Positions 1 to 5,608 of a DNA stretch of 6,261 nucleotides are shown piece by piece. The notes under the pieces are model-generated. The model was not told the origin of the DNA, did no database searches, and saw only the letters and a program-made list of their open reading frames with translations. Position 1 is the stretch's first letter; each line of letters starts with the position of its first letter. Location: assembly GCA_042573625.1 (NCBI GenBank), contig JBHPCZ010000165.1:1-6261 (forward strand), in the 5' to 3' direction. The translations under genes were made by a program, and so were the position numbers. Origin of the DNA: JBHPCZ01 sp042573625 (GTDB lineage Bacteria > Desulfobacterota > Desulfobacteria > Desulfobacterales > UBA11574).

Positions 1-258
1 GAGGAATAGGCTTCGCATTCCACAGGGCAGGGACGTCGTAAAGCAAAAACACATAGCCTTGAAGGGTAGAAATGCCCTTCTATAATTTAAAATGAATCCG
101 CATAAGCCTACACTTCTATCATCCTGCATTCAGTGAGACTAAGCACTTTTCCATTGCCGTCCTCTCAGCGTCTCAAGCGAAGCGGGCGGTGAATACAAAT
201 TTAAATAATAATCTGGCACCCTGAGCTTTCAGTTTCAGCCATCGATGGAAACTTGATA
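1..258. other. Gene-free leading region
   Basis: I see no convincing gene here. All plus-strand frames are soon closed; the longest open stretch at the left edge (2-85) has no start, no ribosome site and no family resemblance, so it could at most be the tail of a truncated gene. Visible elements are a small 6-bp hairpin (61-66 with 75-80), a promoter-like pair at 59-86, and a GC-rich block at 172-192 that reappears in altered, inverted form at 566-590. The rest is moderately AT-rich spacer. Confidence 0.5.
59..86 (+). promoter_or_regulatory. Possible sigma-70 promoter with consensus -10
   Basis: TTGAAG (59-64) and an exact TATAAT (81-86) are separated by 16 nt. The expected start of transcription would be near 93. 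No credible gene follows for over 200 bases; the only immediate reading frame is a 14-codon ORF at 92-136. It may be a chance match in AT-rich DNA, drive a small RNA, or contribute to the 57-aa gene at 326. A 6-bp hairpin overlaps the -35 and spacer. Confidence 0.28.
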
Positions 259-287
259 TTGACCTGTATTGTCATGTGTATTAATAT
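259..287 (+). promoter_or_regulatory. Probable promoter of the small membrane protein gene
   Basis: TTGACC (259-264, 5 of 6 to the -35 consensus) is followed after 17 nt by TAATAT (282-287, 4 of 6 to the -10 consensus). Transcription would start near 294, leaving about 32 nt of leader before the TTG start at 326. An upstream ATG at 269 falls between the two promoter boxes, which argues against that longer start if this promoter is real. Confidence 0.5.
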
Positions 288-310
288 TTCTTGTTTACGC
301 AACGAATGAA

Positions 311-316
311 AAGGAG
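311..316 (+). promoter_or_regulatory. Ribosome binding site that sets a TTG start
   Basis: AAGGAG at 311-316 lies 9 nt upstream of the TTG at 326. It is the only strong Shine-Dalgarno sequence in front of this reading frame and decides the start codon in favour of TTG at 326 over the ATG at 269, which has no comparable site. Confidence 0.65.
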
Positions 317-325
317 ATTATTTTT

Positions 326-499
326 TTGAACCAGATTCAAATATTTATAATCAGAGCCTTTCTGGGTGTTATTGGCGCGATCATTCTGTCACGTATTTTT
401 TTCGGAAATATAGATAGGGTTTATGTCACCGGACTGGCCATTATCCTGGTCGGCCTGGCGTATTTTTCGGAGTACTTGAGGAATAGACGATCCGATTAA
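326..499 (+). CDS. Small two-helix membrane protein, 57 aa, unknown function
   Basis: I do not recognise a family. From the TTG start the product has 57 residues. Two hydrophobic segments are visible: about residues 6-26 (rich in Ile, Leu and Phe, with Gly15 and Gly18) and about 33-51 (RVYVTGLAIILVGLAYF region). They are joined by a short turn containing GNID. The C-terminus LRNRRSD is positively charged, so both ends probably face the cytoplasm. There is no signal-peptidase site, lipobox or cysteine. The start is supported by AAGGAG 9 nt upstream and by a promoter at 259-287; a longer form from ATG 269 would be 76 aa but lacks a ribosome site. It stands alone, 346 bp before selB, with a hairpin-rich spacer between, so shared transcription with selB is uncertain. 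Compact hydrophobic composition and regulatory signals suggest a real gene; function is open. Confidence 0.68.
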   Translation: MNQIQIFIIRAFLGVIGAIILSRIFFGNIDRVYVTGLAIILVGLAYFSEYLRNRRSD

Positions 500-620
500 C
501 CCGGATTTCATGAAGAATTTATCTTAATTTTTTATTAAAGCAAATATCTGATCATAATTATTTCTCGCCCGCTCACTGCGTTCGCTCGAGCCCACAGAGA
601 ACGCAGAGATAGAAATTATC

Positions 621-654
621 TTTGCCTGATTTTTTGAGAGGAAAATCAGGCAAA
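621..654. repeat. Perfect 13-bp hairpin, 8-nt loop
   Basis: TTTGCCTGATTTT (621-633) is exactly complementary to AAAATCAGGCAAA (642-654), with loop TTGAGAGG (634-641). On the plus strand the stem is followed by A residues rather than T, and on the minus strand the following sequence is AGATAATTTC-like without a T run, so it is not a classical intrinsic terminator. It could still act as an RNA 3' end stabiliser for the 57-aa gene or as part of the surrounding repeat element. Confidence 0.6.
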
Positions 655-737
655 AAAATCGCTCTTGATAGAATAATAGTACATGCTCAATTTATAGTAA
701 AAAGCGGAGTTCAGTCAAATATTGAGTGTTTTAATGT

Positions 738-773
738 TTGATCAGAATCCTCCTTCTCAAGGATTCTGATCAA
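738..773. repeat. Perfect 13-bp hairpin, 10-nt loop
   Basis: TTGATCAGAATCC (738-750) pairs exactly with GGATTCTGATCAA (761-773), with loop TCCTTCTCAA (751-760). Read on the opposite strand the loop is TTGAGAAGGA, close to the TTGAGAGG(A) loop of the hairpin at 621-654, while the stems differ. No T run follows on either strand. It ends 72 bp before selB, so it would lie in the selB leader if transcription starts upstream. Confidence 0.6.
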
Positions 774-828
774 GAAACTCAGTGCCTCTGTGATCTCTGT
801 GAGAGATCGAAATAAGCCCATTTAGGCA

Positions 829-835
829 TAAGGAG
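829..835 (+). promoter_or_regulatory. Ribosome binding site for selB TTG start
   Basis: TAAGGAG at 829-835 lies 10 nt upstream of the TTG at 846. It supports initiation at TTG, which places the GTPase P-loop at the N-terminal distance typical of SelB; there is no ATG in frame between this site and the P-loop. Confidence 0.75.
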
Positions 836-845
836 CGTTCCGGCG

Positions 846-2759
846 TTGAAACAGATTATTCTCGGCACAGCCGGTCATATCGATCACGGAAAAACCACCC
901 TGATTAAGGCGGTTACCGGCATTGATACGGATCGGTTAAAGGAAGAAAAACTTCGTGGCATAACCATTGAACTCGGATTTGCATTCCTGGACCTTCCCAG
1001 TGGACAGCACCTCGGGATAGTCGATGTTCCGGGTCATGAAAAGTTTGTAAAAAATATGGTTGCCGGCGTTACCGGCATCGACATTGTCACGATGGTCATC
1101 GCCGCTGATGAAGGGGTCATGCCCCAGACCCGGGAACATATGGAGATATGCACACTGCTGGACGTAAAACACGGATTCGTTGTTCTGACCAAAGTCGATC
1201 TCGTGGACGAGGAATGGCTGGAACTCGTGATTGATGACATCCGGAATTTTACGCAGGGAACCTTCCTGGAAGACCGGCCCATCATACCGGTTTCATCCAC
1301 AACAGGGCAGGGTATGCCAGAGTTTATAAAAGCCCTTGATGAGGCAAGTACCGAAATTTCCCCACGCTCTTCCGCGGGCCTCTTCCGTCTGCCGGTCGAC
1401 CGGGTGTTCACCATGAAGGGCTTTGGCACCGTGATTACCGGAACGCTGATTTCCGGCAGTGTTCGTGTGGGAGATACAATCATGGTATATCCCCTGAATA
1501 TTACCTCGAAAGTCCGGGGAATACAGGTCCACAACCAGAGCGAGAATACCGCGGAAGCCGGAATGCGAACAGCCGTCAACTTCCAGGGCCTTGAGAGAGC
1601 AGCCGTAAACCGCGGTGATATCCTGGCCTTTCCGGGAGACCTGAAACCGAGTTACATGATCGACGTTTCGATTCACTTCCTTCACAGTAACAAAAAACCG
1701 ATAAAAAATCGCACGCAAGTACGGTTCCACAGCGGAACCAGTGAAGTGCTCGGCAGACTGATACTGCTGGATTCAGAGGAACTCCTTCCGGGAGAAAAAA
1801 CTGCGGCTCAGCTACGCCTCGATTCGCCGGTTGCCATTGTTAAGGATGACCGGTTTGTCATACGAAGTTATTCTCCGATACGCACCATCGCCGGGGGACG
1901 TGTCCTGAATCCGATTCCGAAAAAGCACAAGCGATTCAGGCCCGAAGTGATCGAGGGATTGAAAGGCCTTGATGATAGCACACCTGAAGAAATCATTGAC
2001 TATCACGTTAAAGCGTCCCTTTATCAGGGCGCATCCTATGCCGATCTCAAAGTCATGACGAACATGCCGGATAAGCAGCTTGATCAAGCCATGCAGAATC
2101 TTCTTTCAAAAAAGACGGTGGTCCTTGCGGACAGGGAAAACCGGATTTACGTTCATCAGAGCAGCTTTGAGAAACTGAAACAGGAAGCATCTCGATACCT
2201 GGATACGTATCACAAGACCCACCCCCTTAAAGCCGGAATGCCCAAAGAAGAACTCAAATCCAAGTACCCGTCTCTGCCCAGCACGAAGATTTTCAATCTG
2301 ACACTCAGCCAAATGGTAAAGGAGAGAAAAATTGCTGTCGAGGAGAATACGGTTCGCCTGACTTCACACACGGTTTCTCTCGCTGTCGATCAGTCTGACG
2401 TCAGAAATAAAATCCTGAAGGCTTACAAAGAAAGCGATCTCACGCCGCCTTATTTCAAGGAACTGAACAAGACGCTGGGGATTGATCCGGCTCGGGCAAA
2501 AGATGTGCTCATGCTGCTGATCGATGAAGGGCTTATCGTCAAAGCCAAAGAAGATTTATATTTTTACACCGACGCAGTCGAGAACTTAAAGAAGCGGCTG
2601 GTTGATTTTCTCATGACCCATGAGGAAATTACGACCCCTCAGTTCAAAGATATGACCGGGGCGTCAAGAAAATACGTCATACCTTTAATAGAATATTTTG
2701 ACGCCAAGAACGTGACGCTTCGAGTGGGTGATATACGGAAGCTTCGCAAGAGCGCTTAG
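846..2759 (+). CDS. selB: Selenocysteine-specific translation elongation factor SelB
   Basis: SelB replaces EF-Tu at recoded UGA codons: it binds GTP, Sec-tRNA(Sec) and the SECIS hairpin in selenoprotein mRNA and delivers the tRNA to the ribosome. The 637-aa product has the complete architecture. The GTPase domain (about 1-175) shows the P-loop GHIDHGKT (10-17), the switch I Thr in RGITIELGF (Thr40), DVPGHE (60-65) and TKVD (115-118). The EF-Tu-like beta-barrel domain 2 spans about 178-265 (DRVFTMKGFGTVITGT). Domain 3 spans about 270-355 and ends in DRFVIRSYSPIRTIAGGRV. The winged-helix C-terminal part (about 375-637) includes HPLKAGMPKEEL (459-470) and a last wing, ITTPQFKDMTGASRKYV (595-611), which in the family contacts SECIS RNA. 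Length is close to that of E. coli SelB. The TTG start has a strong ribosome site. The DUF2333 gene follows after 22 bp. selA, selC and selD are absent from the window, and no in-frame UGA is needed to read it. Confidence 0.97.
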   Translation: MKQIILGTAGHIDHGKTTLIKAVTGIDTDRLKEEKLRGITIELGFAFLDLPSGQHLGIVDVPGHEKFVKNMVAGVTGIDIVTMVIAADEGVMPQTREHMEICTLLDVKHGFVVLTKVDLVDEEWLELVIDDIRNFTQGTFLEDRPIIPVSSTTGQGMPEFIKALDEASTEISPRSSAGLFRLPVDRVFTMKGFGTVITGTLISGSVRVGDTIMVYPLNITSKVRGIQVHNQSENTAEAGMRTAVNFQGLERAAVNRGDILAFPGDLKPSYMIDVSIHFLHSNKKPIKNRTQVRFHSGTSEVLGRLILLDSEELLPGEKTAAQLRLDSPVAIVKDDRFVIRSYSPIRTIAGGRVLNPIPKKHKRFRPEVIEGLKGLDDSTPEEIIDYHVKASLYQGASYADLKVMTNMPDKQLDQAMQNLLSKKTVVLADRENRIYVHQSSFEKLKQEASRYLDTYHKTHPLKAGMPKEELKSKYPSLPSTKIFNLTLSQMVKERKIAVEENTVRLTSHTVSLAVDQSDVRNKILKAYKESDLTPPYFKELNKTLGIDPARAKDVLMLLIDEGLIVKAKEDLYFYTDAVENLKKRLVDFLMTHEEITTPQFKDMTGASRKYVIPLIEYFDAKNVTLRVGDIRKLRKSA

Positions 2760-2772
2760 GGGTCGTTTATTT

Positions 2773-2776
2773 GGAG
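2773..2776 (+). promoter_or_regulatory. Ribosome binding site choosing ATG 2782
   Basis: GGAG at 2773-2776 sits 5 nt before the ATG at 2782. It lies in the 22-bp gap after the selB stop and decides this start over an in-frame ATG at 2728 that is inside selB and has no such site. Confidence 0.6.
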
Positions 2777-2781
2777 ATACT

Positions 2782-3966
2782 ATGGAAAAGTCACAGAATA
2801 ACGACAGTAAGGACACGCACAAAAAAGAATACCAGTGGTTTGCCTCAAAACGTGTGATTCTGGGTGTTTTGATCACCCTTGTGGCGCTCTGGCTGATCTG
2901 GACGGTGCTCGGGTTTTTTGATAAACCGGAGCCGGTCAAGATCGCCCAAAAACAGGATGAAAAGACAGCACCCGTTTCTGCGGAGCACGAGGTCGCAGCC
3001 GATGCCGCTCGTAAAAAAGAGGCTGAGAAGATACCGGCCACCGCCCACCACAAGCCGGCTGCACAGGTGCCGGAACATAAAGCCGCCCCCAAAGAAACGG
3101 CTGTTACACCCAAGCATGCCCCGCCGGTTCATACGGCTGAGAGGGATATTTCGAAGGACGCGGGACACGCGACGCCGACCCATGATGCGGCTTCTGTCAA
3201 GGCGCTGAAACAGAAGCCCAAAGGCGTGGCATTTGTAGAGGCCACCATCAAACCGCTTGAATATGAGTTGAATGAACGATTCTATGGGTGGCGCCCCAAC
3301 GACATTCTGGACTTTACGGATAACGTGAACAACTTCCAGCTGGGGGTTCTTGAAGTTACACGGCGGACTGCCGTCATTCTGGCAGAGCGCATTTCTCGCA
3401 CGGGTGCCACCGCGGCATTTGACGAAAATCTTGAAAAGGCCATGAACTGGTTCATGATTAAAGCGGATCGATACTGGTTTCCGTCTCCTGAATCTAAGTA
3501 CAAGGCCGGTCTGGAAGAGTTGCAGATTTACAAGGAGAAGCTCGAAAAAGGGGAGGCGAATTTTCATACCCGAACGGACAATTTGATCCCGCTGCTCATG
3601 GCGTACGAAGATCTGTTGGGGAGCTGCGAAGAAAACCTGGTCAAGCCGGAAGAACCGGACGGAAGCATGGTCAGTTTTTTCAAGGCCGATGACTACTTTT
3701 TCTATTCGCAGGGTGTTGTCAGTGCTTTGGCAACGATTCTGGAAGCGATTCTGGAAGATTTCATGGTCACAGTGGAATCACGAAGGGGGACCGAAGTTCT
3801 TCATCATGCCATAGAATCGTGTCACCATGCCGCGGAAATCGATCCATGGATGATAACCAACAGCAGTTTAAGCGGCATACTGGCAAACCATCGTGCCAAT
3901 CTGGCGGCGCCCATGAGCCACGCACGGTTTTATATTGGAGTGTTAATAAAGACTTTATCTACCTAG
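2782..3966 (+). CDS. DUF2333 family membrane-anchored protein
   Basis: The function is unknown. The 394-aa product begins with a short charged cytoplasmic tail (1-23), then one transmembrane helix (about 24-46, ILGVLITLVALWLIWTVLGF). A low-complexity Ala/Pro/Lys/His-rich linker follows (about 48-150), with repeated KHA, HKPAA and AAPKE segments. The globular domain (about 155-394) is mostly helical. Features that recall DUF2333 (known from pseudomonads and deltaproteobacteria) are YGWRPNDILDFTDNVNNFQLGVLEV-type sequence around 168-192, the DRYWFPSPESKYKAGLEELQIYK region (229-251), KADDYFFYSQG (301-311) and ANHRANLAAPMSHARFYI (368-385). The family call is from memory of these motifs. Topology suggests an N-in anchor with the domain in the periplasm on a flexible spacer. 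No catalytic motif is evident. It starts 22 bp after selB and is probably co-transcribed with it. The start is ATG 2782, with GGAG 5 nt upstream. A repeat-filled convergent spacer follows. Confidence 0.82.
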   Translation: MEKSQNNDSKDTHKKEYQWFASKRVILGVLITLVALWLIWTVLGFFDKPEPVKIAQKQDEKTAPVSAEHEVAADAARKKEAEKIPATAHHKPAAQVPEHKAAPKETAVTPKHAPPVHTAERDISKDAGHATPTHDAASVKALKQKPKGVAFVEATIKPLEYELNERFYGWRPNDILDFTDNVNNFQLGVLEVTRRTAVILAERISRTGATAAFDENLEKAMNWFMIKADRYWFPSPESKYKAGLEELQIYKEKLEKGEANFHTRTDNLIPLLMAYEDLLGSCEENLVKPEEPDGSMVSFFKADDYFFYSQGVVSALATILEAILEDFMVTVESRRGTEVLHHAIESCHHAAEIDPWMITNSSLSGILANHRANLAAPMSHARFYIGVLIKTLST

Positions 3967-4003
3967 AATATTCTTGGACTTCCCCCGCATAGTTGAAGAC
4001 GAA

Positions 4004-4134
4004 GGGTCCGAGGATTCCAGGATTCGAGGGTTCAAGTGTTTGTTCTCCAAGGATTATGGAGTGCATTAAGCATCCTCACAATCTGTATTTATTGTTTTTC
4101 ACTCGAATCCTTGACCCCTTGACCCCTTGAATCC
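4004..4134. repeat. Inverted repeat made of 8-bp units (copy 1)
   Basis: The left arm is four consecutive octamers: GGGTCCGA, GGATTCCA, GGATTCGA and GGGTTCAA (4004-4035), then GTG. The right arm, read on the minus strand, is GGATTCAA, GGGGTCAA, GGGGTCAA and GGATTCGA (4134-4103), also followed by GTG (4102-4100). The arms match at about 24 of 35 positions in this register and could slip by one unit. The 61-nt interior contains a smaller stem near 4058-4075. It fills the convergent gap between the DUF2333 gene and hemW, where it could fold in either transcript. No T run makes it a standard terminator. Confidence 0.72.
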
Positions 4135-4200
4135 TTCCAATTTATACTTAAGTGGCCCGTTTATTTTACTAGTGGTTCCTCCTCCGGCTCTTTCCGATTC

Positions 4201-5388
4201 TCACTCCATTACAAACATGGATGCAATACTATCCAGAAGGAGCATTCCCCGGGTTGTCAGCGCGCATTGATTTTGAGAAAGAATAATCAGTCCTTTTTGT
4301 TCCAGTAGGGTTATCAGTTCATTATATGTTTCTTTAAAAGAGATACTGAATTTTTGATCAAAAGCGTCAACAGTGATGCCTTGGGTCTGTCTCAGGCCCA
4401 GATAGATCGCCTCCATCATAAGCTGTTCCCGGTTTAGCGCTTCTTTTTCCGCTAGGGCGAGCCGTCCTGCCGCCAGATTCTTAATATATTTTCCTGTATT
4501 TCGATGGTTCCAGTAACGTGTCTTTCCGAAAAAAGAATGCGCGGAGGGACCCAGTCCGATGTATGGAACAAATGACCAGTACTTCTGGTTGTGCCTGGAT
4601 CTGCAGGGTTCGGCGCCACCGGAAATGGATCGTGCGAAATTTGAGATCTCATACTGGTTATACCCGTGGTTGCTTAAAAAAGTCTGTGTCGTTTCAAACA
4701 GGTTGCTGACCCTTTGTTCGGGCAGCGGTTGAAACCGCTCCGCCTTGCGGTCTCTGTCCATAGGGGTTTCGGGCTCATAGCTGAGGATGTAGCAGGAAAG
4801 GTGCGCAGGCTCTAATTCAACAGCCTGCTGCAGGTCGCGAAGCCAATCTGCCCGGGTTTGACCGGGCAGGCCAAAGATAAGATCCAGGCCGATGTTGTCA
4901 AAACCAATGTTTTGTGCCTGTTTCATTGCCAATCTTCCCGCTTTGGCGGTATGAATCCGTCCAAGGAAATCAAGGTTTGCATCCTGGAAAGATTGTACGC
5001 CGATGTTTATACGGTTTACTCCGGAATCCATGTAATCCTTTAGCTTGTGGGGATTTACAGTGCCGGGATTTACTTCAACAGTTATTTCAGCATTGGATAG
5101 AATGCGAAATTGACTGCGGGCGGATTCAATGATCCGGCCGACACTTCCTGCATCCAGAATAGAAGGCGTACCGCCACCGATATAGAGGGTGTCAAATCGC
5201 AGGGCATCATTGCGGGTGAGCTGCATCTCGCGGGTCAAGGCATCCAGGAATGCCGATTGAAGAGAGACGTCTGTGGTGGAGTAAAAGTCGCAATACGGAC
5301 ACTTCTTGATGCAAAAAGGGATGTGGATGTAAATTCCCGCCGGCTGGGTACTTGGGGGAAGGCTAGGCGCGTTGTTAAGTTTAGGCAT
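4201..5388 (-). CDS. hemW: Radical SAM heme chaperone HemW
   Basis: HemW is a cytoplasmic radical SAM protein that binds heme and is thought to deliver it to membrane respiratory proteins; older annotations call it oxygen-independent coproporphyrinogen III oxidase-like. The 395-aa product has the iron-sulfur motif CIKKCPYC (Cys26, Cys30, Cys33) just after IYIHIPF. It then shows GGGTPS (71-76), EVNPGT (105-110), RINIGVQSF (126-134) and DLIFGLPGQT (169-178), the expected order for a radical SAM barrel. YEISNFA (246-252) and HNQKYW (266-271) follow; the HNxxYW motif is associated with heme binding in HemW. A HemN_C-type helical domain ends the protein (about 320-390). The fourth cysteine of true HemN (CxxxCxxCxC) is missing: Asp34-Phe35 follow Cys33, so it is HemW and not HemN. 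The ATG at 5388 has only a weak ribosome site, but no alternative start precedes the cysteine motif. Octamer repeats lie on both sides; korC is upstream on the same strand, 220 bp away. Confidence 0.93.
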   Translation of the reverse strand: MPKLNNAPSLPPSTQPAGIYIHIPFCIKKCPYCDFYSTTDVSLQSAFLDALTREMQLTRNDALRFDTLYIGGGTPSILDAGSVGRIIESARSQFRILSNAEITVEVNPGTVNPHKLKDYMDSGVNRINIGVQSFQDANLDFLGRIHTAKAGRLAMKQAQNIGFDNIGLDLIFGLPGQTRADWLRDLQQAVELEPAHLSCYILSYEPETPMDRDRKAERFQPLPEQRVSNLFETTQTFLSNHGYNQYEISNFARSISGGAEPCRSRHNQKYWSFVPYIGLGPSAHSFFGKTRYWNHRNTGKYIKNLAAGRLALAEKEALNREQLMMEAIYLGLRQTQGITVDAFDQKFSISFKETYNELITLLEQKGLIILSQNQCALTTRGMLLLDSIASMFVME

Positions 5389-5465
5389 GGATTATCAAGT
5401 AAAGAATCCTGACCTGACTTTGGTTTGCCCCTAAAAGGGGTTGCTCTCCTGCAAGTTGGACAAGA
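5389..5465. other. hemW upstream region
   Basis: This short AT/GC-mixed stretch must hold the hemW ribosome site and perhaps its promoter. A small stem CCCCT (5428-5432) / AGGGG (5436-5440) with an AAA loop is visible about 40 bp before the hemW start. On the minus strand GATAAT lies almost against the ATG, without a matching -35, so I do not call a promoter. Confidence 0.4.
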
Positions 5466-5548
5466 GGGTTCGAGGATTCAAGGGGTCAAGGGTTCAAGCG
5501 TTTGTTCTCTAAAGATTTTATCAGCGCTTTGAGGACCCTTGAATCTTT
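5466..5548. repeat. Octamer repeat element (copy 2), hairpin-forming
   Basis: Four octamers, GGGTTCGA, GGATTCAA, GGGGTCAA and GGGTTCAA (5466-5497), are followed by GCGTTTGTTCTC (5498-5509). The 52 bases 5466-5517 match 4004-4055 at 44 positions in the same orientation, including a non-octamer tail (GTGTTTGTTCTC in copy 1). The right arm is shorter: ACCCTTGA (5535-5542) pairs with TCAAGGGT (5486-5493), and CGCTTTGA (5525-5532) with TCAAGCG (5494-5500) allowing one bulge. It lies between korC and hemW, on the far side of hemW from copy 1. Confidence 0.7.
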
Positions 5549-5550
5549 AA

Positions 5551-5578
5551 GATCACAACACCTTTTTTGGAGGTGATC
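5551..5578 (-). terminator. Hairpin after korC, possible weak terminator
   Basis: GATCAC (5551-5556) is complementary to GTGATC (5573-5578), and an alternative inner pairing joins CACC (5559-5562) with GGTG (5572-5575). On the minus strand it begins about 31 nt after the korC stop and is followed by TTAAAGATTC, which is only a poor T run. It may end or stabilise the korC transcript, but folding strength is modest. The same segment contains a 12-nt match to the complement of the 16S rRNA 3' end (5569-5580). Confidence 0.28.
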
Positions 5579-5608
5579 CAAAATTATTATCAATTTTCAT
5601 GCAAAGAT

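Larger units (their letters stand above)
593..801. repeat. Imperfect inverted repeat enclosing two hairpins
   Basis: CACAGAGAACGCAGAG (593-608) and the reverse complement of 786-801, CACAGAGATCACAGAG, match at 14 of 16 positions. Together they bracket about 177 bp that contain both 13-bp hairpins. CACAGAG/CTCTGTG-type spacer sequences are, as far as I recall, dispersed through some deltaproteobacterial genomes; that is memory, not a search. No transposase ORF lies inside, and no clear target duplication was seen. Confidence 0.5.
500..845. other. Repeat-rich spacer before selB
   Basis: No gene is visible in these 346 bases, and I found no tRNA-Sec (selC) cloverleaf. The spacer is dominated by inverted repeats: a CGCCCGC / TTCGCTCGAG block (566-590), outer 16-nt arms (593-608 and 786-801), and two perfect 13-bp hairpins (621-654 and 738-773). 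An 11-of-12 direct repeat (AGAGATAGAAAT at 605-616, AGAGATCGAAAT at 802-813) follows each outer arm. The overall look is of a composite, non-coding palindromic element inserted between genes. The selB promoter must lie here or further upstream, but I could not find a convincing -35/-10 pair. Confidence 0.6.

Noticed and set aside
92..136. 14-codon leaderless ORF after the TATAAT at 81
   Set aside because: Too short to support, no ribosome site, and no recognisable composition or context.
269..325. ATG start 19 codons upstream for the small membrane protein
   Set aside because: No ribosome site precedes it and it lies between the -35 and -10 boxes of the likely promoter; TTG at 326 has AAGGAG at proper spacing.
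621..654. Intrinsic terminator for the 57-aa gene
   Set aside because: The stem is perfect but is followed by an A run on the plus strand and no T run on the minus strand, and its GC content is low.
665..698. selB promoter TTGATA ... TATAGT
   Set aside because: The spacer between the two boxes is 22 nt, too long for a normal sigma-70 promoter.
500..845. selC (tRNA-Sec) or a selB leader SECIS-like element
   Set aside because: No cloverleaf with a long variable arm or CCA-type acceptor could be drawn, and neither hairpin has a UGA/SECIS context or bulged U known for bacterial SECIS.
1034..1579. 181-aa open frame on the minus strand opposite selB
   Set aside because: Antisense to the conserved GTPase part of selB, Ser/Thr/Arg-rich without motifs; a by-product of selB codon use.
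2728..2781. Longer N-terminus for the DUF2333 protein from ATG 2728
   Set aside because: It would overlap the end of selB and has no ribosome site, whereas ATG 2782 has GGAG 5 nt upstream and gives a normal charged tail before the membrane helix.
2845..3567. 240-aa open frame on the minus strand opposite the DUF2333 gene
   Set aside because: It lies wholly antisense to a gene with good domain similarity, has an Arg/Phe-rich composition typical of shadow frames, and has no recognisable motif.
4004..4134. CRISPR array
   Set aside because: The units are contiguous 8-bp degenerate octamers without spacers, in inverted arms, and no cas gene is near.
4201..5388. True coproporphyrinogen III dehydrogenase HemN
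   Set aside because: The fourth cysteine of the HemN CxxxCxxCxC motif is replaced (Asp-Phe after the third Cys), and the HNxxYW motif and length fit HemW.
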